From Thalassospira povalilytica (GTDB lineage Bacteria > Pseudomonadota > Alphaproteobacteria > Rhodospirillales > Thalassospiraceae), in contig NZ_PGTS01000002.1 of assembly GCF_002844235.1 (NCBI RefSeq), forward strand, positions 372,001-436,000: DNA of 64,000 bases, in the 5' to 3' direction. Positions within the stretch are counted from its first letter, which is position 1. Each line of letters opens with the position of its first letter. A model generated the notes under the pieces. It saw only the letters and a program-made list of their open reading frames with translations, was not told the origin of the DNA and searched no databases. The translations under genes and the position numbers were made by a program. Positions 8,916 through 19,466 of the stretch are shown piece after piece.

Positions 8916-9830
8916 ATGCGTCAATTCTCCTGGGATGATTTGCAGTATTTTCTCGCAGTTGCACAAGAAGGCAAGCTGTCTGCGGCGGCACGCCGGTTGC
9001 GCACCAGCCACGTAACGGTTGCCCGGCGCATTGACCGCCTTGAAGAAGGTATCGGCGCCAAATTGTTTCAACGAAGCGGAACGGGCTATACCCTGACTTT
9101 CATGGGGGAAAAGCTGATGGAGCCGGCCCGGGCGATGTCGATTGAAGCCGACAAGATGCTTGGTGTCGTCGGCGAGGGTACAATACCGCTAAGCGGGGTG
9201 ATCCGGCTAAGTGTTCCGGAAGGATTCGGGAGTTTCTTCATCGCAGACAGGCTTCCGCACTTCGCGTCGCAACATCCGAACCTGACCATTGAAATGGTCA
9301 ATATTCAGCAAATTGTTTCTCTTTCCCGGCGCGAAGCGGACATTTCGATTTCGCTTAATACGCCAAAGGCGGGGGCATACTATTTTGAAAAGATCTGCAG
9401 CTATATACTCTATATCTATGCATCCAAGGATTACCTGAAACAGCACGGCAAAATCGAACGAAGATCGGATTTGGCGAAGCATCCTTTTATTGGCTATATC
9501 GAAGACATGATCTTTACACCCGAACTGAACTATTTGGGTGAGATCGTCCCCGGATTGCGGCCGTCCTATCAAACGTCAAGCGTGTTTGCGCAGGCCAAGG
9601 CGTGTCGTGCGGGGTACGGGTTATGTGTCCTGCCATATTATATGGGCAACATGTTTGATGATATTGTTGCGGTGATGCCCCACAGCATTCCAATCCATCG
9701 GGACTATTTTCTGGTGTGTCACAATGACGTAATTGACGCTGCGCGTATTCGACCACTCATTGATTTTATTCGGGCTGAAACAGCAAAATCGAATGACTGG
9801 TTTGCCGGTTTCCCCAGCCAATTTGTTTAA
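8916..9830 (+). CDS. LysR-family transcriptional regulator
   Basis: This 304-residue regulator has an N-terminal winged helix-turn-helix (residues about 5-62; recognition region AARRLRTSHVTVARRIDRLE) and a LysR-type co-inducer domain from about residue 90. It is divergent from the ABC importer operon with a shared 252-base promoter region, the classical arrangement for a LysR protein controlling the neighbouring transport genes in response to the transported compound. The N-terminus lacks extra sequence and the length is typical. No ligand-specific residues can be assigned by eye. Control of the adjacent operon is an inference from position only. Confidence 0.85.
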   Translation: MRQFSWDDLQYFLAVAQEGKLSAAARRLRTSHVTVARRIDRLEEGIGAKLFQRSGTGYTLTFMGEKLMEPARAMSIEADKMLGVVGEGTIPLSGVIRLSVPEGFGSFFIADRLPHFASQHPNLTIEMVNIQQIVSLSRREADISISLNTPKAGAYYFEKICSYILYIYASKDYLKQHGKIERRSDLAKHPFIGYIEDMIFTPELNYLGEIVPGLRPSYQTSSVFAQAKACRAGYGLCVLPYYMGNMFDDIVAVMPHSIPIHRDYFLVCHNDVIDAARIRPLIDFIRAETAKSNDWFAGFPSQFV

Positions 9831-9968
9831 CCGATTGCCCTGTACTTGAAAAATTGCGACTGAATTTGCACAACTGCGCTTGCAAGACAGGAAAATTCAC
9901 CGCATTTTGATCGGTAACGAAAATTTGCCCGCCAATATGAAAATCAGAAAATATCAGGAGAGAACGGC

Positions 9969-10733
9969 ATGGGAAAACTGGATCGGCGGCGTCGTGAGAT
10001 ACTCGAACTTGTGGCGTCCAACAGCTTTATGACGATTGATTCCCTTGCCGAACATTTTTCCGTAACCCCGCAAACCATCCGTCGAGACATCAACGAGATG
10101 GCCGAAGAGGGGCTGATTGCGCGTTATCACGGTGGCGCGGCAAGCGTGTCCACGACCGAGAATACGGCCTACCAGGACCGTCAGGTTCTCAATCTTGGCA
10201 GTAAACGCGAAATTGCGAAACTGGTTGCCGAACATATTCCCGAAGGTGCATCGCTCTTTATCAATATCGGCACCACCAACGAGGAAGTGGCCCATGCGCT
10301 TTCGGGTCATAAAAGCCTTAAAATCATCACCAACAATCTGCATGTCGCGGAAATTTGTGCCGCTAATCAGGGGTTTGAGGTAATCATTGCCGGCGGTGTT
10401 GTGCGCCAGCGTGACTTTGGCGTGATCGGTGAGGCAACGATAGACTTCATCAACCAGTTCAAGGTCGATTACGCCATTATCGGCATTTCCGGTGTGGATG
10501 AAGACGGCAGTTTGATGGATTTCGATTATCGGGAAGTGCGGGTTGCCCGCGCGATCATTTCCAATGCGCGTCAGACATTCCTGTGTACCGATGCCTCGAA
10601 ATTCGGGCGGCGCGCCATGGTACGTCTGGGGCACCTATCCGAAATTGATGCCCTGTTTACCGATCGTCATCCCGGGCCAATCTGGTCGGACGTGATCCGT
10701 GAAGCCGATGTGTCGGTCTATACCGCTAACTGA
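9969..10733 (+). CDS. glpR: DeoR-family repressor, GlpR-like
   Basis: This 254-residue protein has a DeoR helix-turn-helix (TIDSLAEHFSVTPQTIRRDI, about 22-41) followed by ARYHGGAA, then a sugar-phosphate sensor domain. The effector region includes FINIGTTNEEVAHAL, ITNNLHVA, GGVVRQRDFGVIGEAT and FDYREVRVARAI. These track the Escherichia coli glycerol-3-phosphate repressor closely in order and spacing, which is why I name it GlpR. The family binds operator DNA until a phosphorylated sugar or glycerol-3-phosphate is present. No glycerol genes are adjacent in this window: a LysR gene lies upstream and an ABC ATPase on the other strand downstream. Its targets are therefore elsewhere, or it regulates a different sugar phosphate. 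Confidence 0.82.
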   Translation: MGKLDRRRREILELVASNSFMTIDSLAEHFSVTPQTIRRDINEMAEEGLIARYHGGAASVSTTENTAYQDRQVLNLGSKREIAKLVAEHIPEGASLFINIGTTNEEVAHALSGHKSLKIITNNLHVAEICAANQGFEVIIAGGVVRQRDFGVIGEATIDFINQFKVDYAIIGISGVDEDGSLMDFDYREVRVARAIISNARQTFLCTDASKFGRRAMVRLGHLSEIDALFTDRHPGPIWSDVIREADVSVYTAN

Positions 10734-10796
10734 TCAAGAGTAATAATTGCGGCCGGTCTGAGCGGTGCGTGATTTGGCGTGAGGCAAGGAACGGGA

Positions 10797-11615
10797 TCAG
10801 GCGAAGATGCCGTCTTCGCGTTTGCCGGTCCGCATGGTGATCGGGCCTTGCGATGAACCATCTAGCATCTGGGTCAGATGGGCGTTGTGGGCATCGTCAA
10901 TATCGTCCGTCTTGCCGGACCAATAGACTTTGCCATCATGCATCATCATCAGGTTTTGATACCGGGTGCGGGCGATTTGCATATCGTTGGTGATCGAAAT
11001 GACGGTGGTGCCGCGCTGTGTCGCGATCTTTGAAATCATCAGTTCGATATGGTTCGACAAAACCGGATCCAGCCCCGCAGTCGGATTATCAAGCAACAGA
11101 AGTTCCGGATCGGTTGAGATTGCGCGCGCAATTCCGACGCGCTTTTGCATGCCACCCGACAGATCGCTTGGTGTCAGTTCCGCACTTTCTTGGGCCAGCC
11201 CGACAAGTCCAAGCAGTTCGACAGCCCGTTCTTTGGCGGCCTTGCGGCTAAGTGTGCCCAGTTCAATCTGACGAAAACAGATATTTTCCCAGACCGTCAG
11301 GCTGTCAAACAGGGCGTTTTGCTGAAACAGCATGCCGATCTTTGCCGCCCATTTCGGACGTTCGGGGGCGTTGGTATCGCTGACATCATCCTGATCAAGG
11401 TAAATGGTACCTTCATCGGCACCATAAATGCCCACCAGGCATTTCATCAAAACACTTTTCCCGGCCGCGGACGGCCCGATAATCGCCAGTGTTTCGCCCC
11501 GCGAAAGGGTCAGATCGACATTGTTGACGGCAACCACAGACCCGAAGCGTTTGGTAAGTTTTTTAACGGCAACAAAGGCCGTGCTGTCCGAATGAGAAGA
11601 TGCAGCTTGGGTCAT
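10797..11615 (-). CDS. ABC transporter ATPase, MlaF-like, without partner genes
   Basis: This 272-residue ATPase has Walker A GPSAAGKSVLMK, signature LSGGMQKRVGIARA and Walker B LLLDNPTAGLDP. The GKSVLMK and GGMQKRV forms are characteristic of MlaF/Ttg2A-type ATPases of phospholipid-trafficking systems, not of amino-acid importers. Note DNPTAGL where most relatives have DEPTAGL: the Walker B glutamate that activates hydrolytic water appears to be Asn. I prefer the ATG at 11615; an upstream extension would use poorly coding sequence. No MlaE permease, MlaD or MlaC gene is next to it, so it is either a solitary subunit serving a complex encoded elsewhere or a degenerate copy. The gene ends 63 bases from glpR on the opposite strand. 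Confidence 0.78.
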   Translation of the reverse strand: MTQAASSHSDSTAFVAVKKLTKRFGSVVAVNNVDLTLSRGETLAIIGPSAAGKSVLMKCLVGIYGADEGTIYLDQDDVSDTNAPERPKWAAKIGMLFQQNALFDSLTVWENICFRQIELGTLSRKAAKERAVELLGLVGLAQESAELTPSDLSGGMQKRVGIARAISTDPELLLLDNPTAGLDPVLSNHIELMISKIATQRGTTVISITNDMQIARTRYQNLMMMHDGKVYWSGKTDDIDDAHNAHLTQMLDGSSQGPITMRTGKREDGIFA

Positions 11616-11695
11616 TGAAATTCCGGTTGTGATCCAGTTTGCGCAGAGTTTCGGCAATTGGCGGGCAGGGGGCAAGCATCAATTTCACAAAAATG

Positions 11696-11721
11696 AAAAC
11701 GGCCCCGATCGGGGCCGTTTT
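11696..11721 (-). terminator. Intrinsic terminator of the aap operon
   Basis: An eleven-base perfect stem (arms AAAACGGCCCC and GGGGCCGTTTT, GATC loop) lies just downstream of aapP on the - strand and ends in a T run. It separates aapP from the MlaF-like gene, so the latter probably needs its own promoter. Confidence 0.88.
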
Positions 11722-11750
11722 GCATAAGGTCGTGAAGTCTGAAAATCCGC

Positions 11751-12536
11751 TTAGTGCGAAAGAATCTGGCTGAGGAACAGCTTGGTACGTTCGCTTTTCG
11801 GATTGTCGAAGAATTCATGCGGACCAGCCATTTCAATGATCTGGCCGGCATCCATAAAGATCACGCGATCGGCGACCTCTTTGGCAAAGCCCATTTCGTG
11901 GGTCACGCACAGCATGGTCATGCCTTCTTTTGCAAGTTCGACCATAACGTCGAGAACTTCCTTGACCATTTCCGGGTCAAGGGCCGAGGTCGGCTCATCA
12001 AACAGCATGATTTTCGGCTGCATGCAGAGCGAACGGGCAATGGCCACACGCTGCTGCTGGCCACCGGAAAGCTGACCCGGATATTTGTGGGCCTGCTCGG
12101 CGATGCGGACACGCTCAAGATAGTGCATGGCCAGATCATTGGCTTCTTTCTTGGGCATCTTGCGAACCCAGATCGGTGCCAGTGTCAGGTTTTCAAGCAC
12201 AGTCATGTGCGGGAACAGGTTGAAGTGCTGGAACACCATGCATACTTCGCGACGAACGGCTTCGATGTTTTTGACATCGTCACCCAGAAGGATGCCATCC
12301 ACGGTGATTTCGCCGGTCTGATAGGTTTCCAGACGGTTCATCGTACGGATCAGTGTCGATTTACCCGAACCCGACGGGCCACAGATAACGATACGCTCAC
12401 CCTTGCGAACGGTAAGGTCAATATCCCGCAGAACGTGGAAATTGCCGTACCATTTGTTCATCTTGTTGACGACGATGACATCTTCCTCGCTCGGAGAAGG
12501 CACAGCGCCGGTAGTGGTTTCAGTTGCTACAGTCAT
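11751..12536 (-). CDS. aapP: General L-amino acid ABC transporter ATP-binding protein
   Basis: This 261-residue ATPase has Walker [19 protein letters not shown], signature [15 protein letters not shown] and Walker [16 protein letters not shown], as in the GlnQ/AapP group. It starts with about 25 extra residues before the first ABC strand, as in other AapP proteins. It lies 17 bases after aapM as the last gene of aapJQMP and drives uptake of a broad range of L-amino acids. The strong terminator at 11696-11721 closes the operon. Confidence 0.93.
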   Translation of the reverse strand: MTVATETTTGAVPSPSEEDVIVVNKMNKWYGNFHVLRDIDLTVRKGERIVICGPSGSGKSTLIRTMNRLETYQTGEITVDGILLGDDVKNIEAVRREVCMVFQHFNLFPHMTVLENLTLAPIWVRKMPKKEANDLAMHYLERVRIAEQAHKYPGQLSGGQQQRVAIARSLCMQPKIMLFDEPTSALDPEMVKEVLDVMVELAKEGMTMLCVTHEMGFAKEVADRVIFMDAGQIIEMAGPHEFFDNPKSERTKLFLSQILSH

Positions 12537-12553
12537 TGTTCTTTCCTCACTCC

Positions 12554-13657
12554 TTACCTGCGTTCGCCTTTGCGAAGTTCTTTTTCAAGATAGGCGGAAT
12601 ATTTCGCCATCGAGAAACAGATCAGGAAGAAAATTGCCGCGGCGAAGGCATAACCTTCGACGTAATACTTGGTCCAGGCCGGGTCACTGCGCAGTGCCAG
12701 CTTCACGGTGCCAAGGAAGTCAAACAGGCCGATAATCACGACCAGCGTGGTATCCTTGAACATCGAGATGAAGCTGTTCACGGTTGGCGGAATAACCAGA
12801 CGCAGTGCCTGCGGCAGGATGATCAGGCGCATGGACTGCCAATAGGACAGTGCAAGGCTGTCACCTGCTTCAAACTGGCCACGCGGAACGGCCTGCAATC
12901 CACCACGGAATACCTCGGCAAGGTAGGCGGCGGTAAACAGGATGATACCGATCTGTGCACGCAGCAACTTGTCGATGGTAACCCCATCAGGCAGGAACAG
13001 CGGGAACATGACCGATGCCATGAACAGAACCGTAATCAGCGGCACACCACGAATGACTTCGATATAGACCACGGACATGGTTTTGATGGCCGGCATGTGA
13101 GACTGGCGACCCAGTGCAAGAAGCAAACCGAACGGAAAGGCAAAGATCACACCGATTGATGACAGGATCAGGGTCAGCGGCAGGCCGCCCCAATAGCTGT
13201 TCTGGACATAGGTAAGACCCAGAACACCGCCCCACATCAGAATGGCAATGATCGGTACACCGATCACCCACATCGGGATAATTGCCTTGCGCAAACCGGG
13301 ATACTTAACCGCGCCAAGGCTGCCGCAGATGATGCCCATCAAAATGATCATGGCCAGCAGCGGGCGCCACTGTTCATCATACGGGTAGGTGCCAAACAGG
13401 ATCAGCCGCAAGTTGGCATTCACAAAGCCCCAGCAGGCACCGCTGACTTCTTTACAGCCCTCGATGGTCGGTTCCAGAGTTGCGTTGACAATGCCCCATT
13501 CAATGATCGGCGGGATCAACCACAGCAGAAAGGCGATCGCGCCAATCGTCAGGATGGAATTGAACCAGCCGTCAAACAGGTTCTTCTTCGACCAGGAAAC
13601 GGCACGTTCGGCAAAGGTGCCGGTAGGAAGAGGAGGTGATTTTGCGTTATCGGACAT
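12554..13657 (-). CDS. aapM: General L-amino acid ABC transporter permease AapM
   Basis: This 367-residue inner-membrane permease is longer than a GlnP-type subunit because it has an N-terminal extension with several membrane segments, as known for AapM/BztC. The C-terminal half has the BPD-transport core, including [20 protein letters not shown], the EAA loop that contacts AapP, preceded by [19 protein letters not shown]. The ATG lies one base after the aapQ stop, so the two permease genes are translationally coupled. With AapQ it forms the channel of the general amino-acid importer. Confidence 0.93.
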   Translation of the reverse strand: MSDNAKSPPLPTGTFAERAVSWSKKNLFDGWFNSILTIGAIAFLLWLIPPIIEWGIVNATLEPTIEGCKEVSGACWGFVNANLRLILFGTYPYDEQWRPLLAMIILMGIICGSLGAVKYPGLRKAIIPMWVIGVPIIAILMWGGVLGLTYVQNSYWGGLPLTLILSSIGVIFAFPFGLLLALGRQSHMPAIKTMSVVYIEVIRGVPLITVLFMASVMFPLFLPDGVTIDKLLRAQIGIILFTAAYLAEVFRGGLQAVPRGQFEAGDSLALSYWQSMRLIILPQALRLVIPPTVNSFISMFKDTTLVVIIGLFDFLGTVKLALRSDPAWTKYYVEGYAFAAAIFFLICFSMAKYSAYLEKELRKGERR

Positions 13658-13658
13658 A

Positions 13659-14855
13659 TTACCTCTCCACCAGTGCCATTTTCTTGTTGAACCAGTTCAT
13701 AAAGAGCGAGGTCAACAAGGACAAACCAAGATAGATCGACATGAAGATCGAGATGGCCTCGATCGCCTGACCTGTCTGGTTCATGGTCGTGTTGGAAACA
13801 GAAACCAGATCCGGATAACCAACCGCAACCGCAAGCGAGCTGTTTTTGGTCAGGTTCAGATACTGGTTGGTGAGCGGCGGGATCGCAACGCGCATGGATT
13901 GCGGCAGGATCACTTTGCGAAGGGCGACAGAACGCTTGATGCCAAGACTGTCGGCCGCTTCCCACTGGCCACTCGGAACAGCCTGGATACCGGAACGGAC
14001 AACCTCGGCAACATAGGTCGAGGTATAGACAGTCAGGCCGATCAGAACCGCCAGGAATTCCGGCGAAATGTTATAACCGCCACGAATGTTGAAGCCTTTG
14101 AGTTCCGGCATGCTCATTTCGGTCGGTGCACCACCTGCCAGATAGGCAAGCAACACAAGACCGACAAAAATGCCAAGACCGGTCAGGAACATCGGGAATG
14201 GTTGCCCGGTTGCATCCTGACGTTTCTTCGCCCAGCGTTTGATGAAGAAGATCGCAACAAGTGCGATGATCGCGGCAATTCCCATCAGGGTATAGGCCGT
14301 ATCAGCCACCGGAACCGGCATATACATGCCGCGCGACGTGAAAAGCACACCCGGAAGAGGTTCCAGCGCATCACGCGGGTGGGGGAACGCCCCGGGGATC
14401 AGCGCGTACCAGAAGAACAGCTGAAGCAGGACCGGGATGTTACGGAAGGTTTCAACGTAAACCGTTGCCAGTTTCCGTACGATCCAGTTTGACGAAAGGC
14501 GTGCGACGCCAAAAATCGTCCCAATGATCGTGCAAAGAACGATGCCAAGCACCGAGACCTTTACGGTGTTGAGAAGACCGACGACCAGTGCTGTCGCATA
14601 ATTGCTTTTGGCACTGTAATCAATCATGGTCTCGCTGATCTCGAAGGATGCTTCAAGATCAAGGAACCCGTAGCCGGTAGAGATGTTCTGCTGCGCGAGG
14701 TTGTACAGGGTGTTCGACACCAGGTACCAACCAGCCAGAATGATAAGACCGATCGCGACGATCTGGTAAAGCACGGCGCGAACGTTCTCGTCATTCAGGT
14801 AATCGACGAGGCTCTTGGAGCGAACATCCCCCTGGGCATTTTGAGGCTTACTCAT
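13659..14855 (-). CDS. aapQ: General L-amino acid ABC transporter permease AapQ
   Basis: This 398-residue permease has an N-terminal membrane segment at about residues 28-48, a long periplasmic loop and a C-terminal transport core. The EAA loop WEAADSLGIKRSVALRKVIL follows TYVAEVVRSGIQAVPSGQ, and the N-terminal core motif is LLNTVKVSVLGIVLCTIIGT. The large insert between the first membrane segments is the usual AapQ/BztB feature. It lies 117 bases after aapJ, and that gap holds a stable hairpin (14905-14942) that probably protects the aapJ message and reduces read-through. It partners AapM. Confidence 0.93.
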   Translation of the reverse strand: MSKPQNAQGDVRSKSLVDYLNDENVRAVLYQIVAIGLIILAGWYLVSNTLYNLAQQNISTGYGFLDLEASFEISETMIDYSAKSNYATALVVGLLNTVKVSVLGIVLCTIIGTIFGVARLSSNWIVRKLATVYVETFRNIPVLLQLFFWYALIPGAFPHPRDALEPLPGVLFTSRGMYMPVPVADTAYTLMGIAAIIALVAIFFIKRWAKKRQDATGQPFPMFLTGLGIFVGLVLLAYLAGGAPTEMSMPELKGFNIRGGYNISPEFLAVLIGLTVYTSTYVAEVVRSGIQAVPSGQWEAADSLGIKRSVALRKVILPQSMRVAIPPLTNQYLNLTKNSSLAVAVGYPDLVSVSNTTMNQTGQAIEAISIFMSIYLGLSLLTSLFMNWFNKKMALVER

Positions 14856-14904
14856 ATGACCCTCAGGTGTAGATTGTATCCAAAATCAGTAGCCACCTAA
14901 CGAA

Positions 14905-14942
14905 AAGCTCCGCCCATGCGTTCAGGCAGTGGGGCGGAGCTT
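14905..14942 (-). terminator. Intercistronic hairpin between aapJ and aapQ
   Basis: Eleven-base arms (AAGCTCCGCCC / GGGCGGAGCTT) enclose a 16-base loop directly after aapJ. The stem is followed on the - strand by TTCG, not a long T run, so it is better read as a partial attenuator or mRNA-stabilising hairpin than as a full stop. Binding-protein genes commonly have such elements to raise their share of product. Confidence 0.7.
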
Positions 14943-14972
14943 CGTAGGTTTTAGCGTACGGTTGCTATCGTA

Positions 14973-15995
14973 TTAGCGAACCGGCCATGCGTACTGCAGG
15001 CCACCATCGGTCCACAGAGCGTTCAGACCACGCTCGAGGCCAAGCTTGGCGGTAACGTTTTTCTCGTAGCTTTCGCCGTAGTTACCAACGTTCTTGATGA
15101 TGCGGTAAGCCCACTCTTCGTCAAGACCAAGAGCTTCGCCCATGCCCGGCGATACGCCCAACAGACGCTGGATGCCCGGGTTGGTGCTGTTTGCTTTCAT
15201 GTCGTCAACATTTTCCATGGTGACGCCAAGCTCTTCTGCTTCGACCATTGCGGTCAGCGCCCAACGAGCTACGTCCGACCACTGTTCGTCACCCTGGGCG
15301 ACAACCGGGCCAAGCGGCTCTTTGGAGATGATTTCCGGAAGGATCATGTAATCATCCGGGTTTTCCGCCATGGTGGTGCGGATCGAAGCAAGACCCGAAG
15401 CATCCGTGGTGTAAACGTCGCAACGGCCCGAGAAGAAGGCTGCGGTTGCTTCGTTGATGTTTTCGATAACGACCGGCTCGAAGCTCATGCCTTTCGCGCG
15501 GAAGTAATCAGCCAGGTTCAGCTCGGTCGTGGTGCCCGGCTCAACGCAGACGGTTGCGCCGTCAAGCTCGGTCGCGCTTTTAACGCCAAGAGCTTTCGGG
15601 ATCAGGAAGCCCTGACCGTCATAGTAGTTGATGCCGACAAAGGTCAGACCCAGTTTCGCGTCACGAGTGGTGGTTGCCGTGGTGTTACGCGACAGAATGT
15701 CGATTTCACCAGACTGCAGAGCGGTGAAACGCTGTGCGGCGGTCAGCGGGGTGTACTGAACGCTGTTTGCGTCACCGAGAACTGCTGCTGCAATTGCACG
15801 GCAAACATCAACGTCAATGCCTTCCCACTTACCTTCGGCATTGGCAGCGGAGAAACCCGGAAGACCGGTGTTCACGCCACACTGAACGAAACCTTTGGCC
15901 TTAATGCCGTCAAGCACGGCACCAGCCTGTGCATTCTGCGCGGCAACGGCTGCAACGGTCATTGCGCCTGCGGCAAGGATCGTTTTGATTTTCAT
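14973..15995 (-). CDS. aapJ: General L-amino acid-binding periplasmic protein AapJ
   Basis: This 340-residue periplasmic protein has a signal peptide (predicted cleavage after NAQA, residue 24) and a SBP_bac_3 fold starting with GVLDGI-like AVLDGIKAKGFVQCGVN. The ligand region contains GKWEGIDVDVCRAIAAAVLG, the amino-acid-binding signature. The length is about 80 residues more than GlnH-type proteins, as in AapJ/BztA. It delivers diverse L-amino acids to AapQM. GGGAG lies a few bases before the ATG. It is the first gene of the operon, with promoter elements in 15996-16125. Confidence 0.93.
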   Translation of the reverse strand: MKIKTILAAGAMTVAAVAAQNAQAGAVLDGIKAKGFVQCGVNTGLPGFSAANAEGKWEGIDVDVCRAIAAAVLGDANSVQYTPLTAAQRFTALQSGEIDILSRNTTATTTRDAKLGLTFVGINYYDGQGFLIPKALGVKSATELDGATVCVEPGTTTELNLADYFRAKGMSFEPVVIENINEATAAFFSGRCDVYTTDASGLASIRTTMAENPDDYMILPEIISKEPLGPVVAQGDEQWSDVARWALTAMVEAEELGVTMENVDDMKANSTNPGIQRLLGVSPGMGEALGLDEEWAYRIIKNVGNYGESYEKNVTAKLGLERGLNALWTDGGLQYAWPVR

Positions 15996-16064
15996 AGATG
16001 AGCTCCCTTATTAGCAAAGCATTGTTTTTAGCTTTTGTACCACCCTGGATACGCGATGTAGCAT

Positions 16065-16125
16065 ATCCATCTATCCAAATAGATTGGATTGCCAAATTAA
16101 GAAATTTTAGGCCGCTATGTGTCAA
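16065..16125 (-). promoter_or_regulatory. Candidate aap promoter with a 25-base dyad
   Basis: On the - strand a perfect TTGACA box (16125-16120) is followed after 17 bases by a weak TCTTAA element. Downstream of it, at 16089-16065, lies an imperfect dyad: arms ATCTAT / ATAGAT around CCAA, flanked by ATCC / GGAT, with a second register ATCCAA-N5-TTGGAT (16073-16089). The position next to the expected start site is typical of a repressor operator. The rest of the 494-base gap 15996-16489 shows nothing else except the terminator at its far end. Confidence 0.5.
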
Positions 16126-16444
16126 GTGCGAAAAATTTTATACTGGTCGGGCCAAAGCCGATTTGGTCGGAAAATCGCCGGTTTTTGGCTGTTGGTCGCG
16201 GTATGAATGTTTGAACTTCTATAAATGGCGAGTTGAGAATTGTCTGTTATATCAGTAATTTAACGGATGAATTGACAGTGCATGGGGATGCTTTTGCAGA
16301 TTGCACGAACTTTTTTCGCGCAGAATGAACAACTGTTTAAAAAAAGGTCAATATTTCACCCTGTGTAAAAATGATGCACTTCGCGGTGCGGAATCGGACG
16401 GGAATGACTCCGGCTTCTTTCCGCTAGGCCCGCGTGACGCCGCA

Positions 16445-16483
16445 AAAGAAAAACACCTCCTGACCGGCTGATCAGGAGGTGTT
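16445..16483 (-). terminator. Intrinsic terminator of the acetoacetyl-CoA synthetase gene
   Basis: A twelve-base perfect stem (AACACCTCCTGA / TCAGGAGGTGTT) with an eight-base loop lies seven bases past the stop on the - strand and is followed by TTTCTTTTG. Confidence 0.88.
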
Positions 16484-16489
16484 GCGCAT

Positions 16490-18442
<1,953 letters not shown>

Positions 18443-18858
18443 GATGGGGCCTCTGTTTCCTGCCTGTTTGTGATTGTTTGATAGCGTCCAAATGGGGCGC
18501 TAATTTGGTATCTTCATACCGTTTTTCTACGGTGAAAAATGTCGGGCGGCAAGCAGAGTAACGTCGATGTCGAATATTGGTAATACCAATGATGTCAAAA
18601 ATCTTGCAGTATAAGATTGAGATACATTGATAATCAATTGATAACTAATGACATGTTTTAAAATAATTAGCTGTAAAAAATCTTTACCGTGATTGGTGGT
18701 TATTTGCGCGGTTTGCTAATTAAATGACAAAAATCAATGTGATTTTGGTCGATCATGATTCGGCGCACGCAATCAAAATGTCGGTTGTTATGAAAAGGCT
18801 TGCACATCAAATGCGGCGTACTAGTTTGATCTGGCCACAAAAAAGTCGGGAGGTCAGT
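18443..18858. other. AT-rich divergent regulatory gap (aacS / moaB)
   Basis: No gene is supported here. Three copies of ATTGA(T/G)A begin at 18616, 18626 and 18637, that is, about one helical turn apart. The last overlaps a candidate -35 TTGATA (18638-18643), which has AATAAT 18 bases downstream (18662-18667), a possible moaB promoter. The surrounding 18590-18720 is markedly AT-rich compared with the flanks. Confidence 0.45.
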
Positions 18859-19389
18859 TTGGCCGGGATAGATGAAAGCAAGCCGTTTGTATCGATCAAC
18901 ATTGCCGTTTTAACGGTCAGTGATACGCGAACGGCCGCGAATGACACATCGGGTGATGTTCTTGTCAGTCGCATCGAAGAAAACGGTCATCGCGTGTTTG
19001 ATCGGAAAATCTTGCCAGATGATCAGGGCGCATTGCGCGACCAATTGGCAAGCTGGTGCGAGAACCCGGAAATTGATGTGATCATCACGACGGGTGGCAC
19101 GGGTGTTACCGGGCGTGACGTTACGGTCGAAGCCCATCGTGCCCTTTACGAAAAGGAAATCCCGGGTTTTGGGGAACTGTTCCGCTGGATTTCGTTCCAG
19201 AAGATCGGGACATCAACCGTGCAATCCCGGGCAACAGCCGGGGTTTGCAAGGGTACCTATATGTTCGCGCTGCCGGGCTCGACCGGTGCTTGCAAGGATG
19301 CGTGGGATGAAATCCTGACCTATCAACTCGATATTCGCCATCGCCCCTGCAATTTCGTCGAATTGATGCCGCGTCTTACCGAACGTTGA
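18859..19389 (+). CDS. moaB: MoaB-type molybdenum cofactor biosynthesis protein
   Basis: This 176-residue cytoplasmic protein belongs to the MoaB/Mog fold that binds molybdopterin and supports its adenylylation. Diagnostic segments are INIAVLTVSDTR near the start, TTGGTGVTGRDVT (about 77-89) and the C-terminal FALPGSTGACKDAWDEIL. I chose a TTG start at 18859 because it has a good GGGAGG ribosome site five bases upstream and gives the normal family length. The in-frame ATG at 18724 would add 45 residues without family similarity. No other molybdenum genes are adjacent. It is followed after 77 bases by a TSUP carrier. Confidence 0.88.
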   Translation: MAGIDESKPFVSINIAVLTVSDTRTAANDTSGDVLVSRIEENGHRVFDRKILPDDQGALRDQLASWCENPEIDVIITTGGTGVTGRDVTVEAHRALYEKEIPGFGELFRWISFQKIGTSTVQSRATAGVCKGTYMFALPGSTGACKDAWDEILTYQLDIRHRPCNFVELMPRLTER

Positions 19390-19466
19390 AGATCGCGCCA
19401 AAGGGGCTGCTTAACGGCCCTTGGTAATCTTTTCATCACTGACCTAACCTGTCTCAGGGAAATTCC

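Noticed and set aside
13389-14492. A 367-codon + strand frame opposite aapM and aapQ
   Set aside because: Composition is Arg/His/Gln-rich as expected for the antisense of membrane-protein genes; no start signal.
15998-16258. An 86-codon frame upstream of aapJ
   Set aside because: It covers the aap promoter region and dyad and has no ribosome site or family similarity.
19395-19430. Possible terminator after moaB
   Set aside because: The stem CCAAAGGGGC / GGCCCTTGG has bulges and no proper T run; too weak to annotate.
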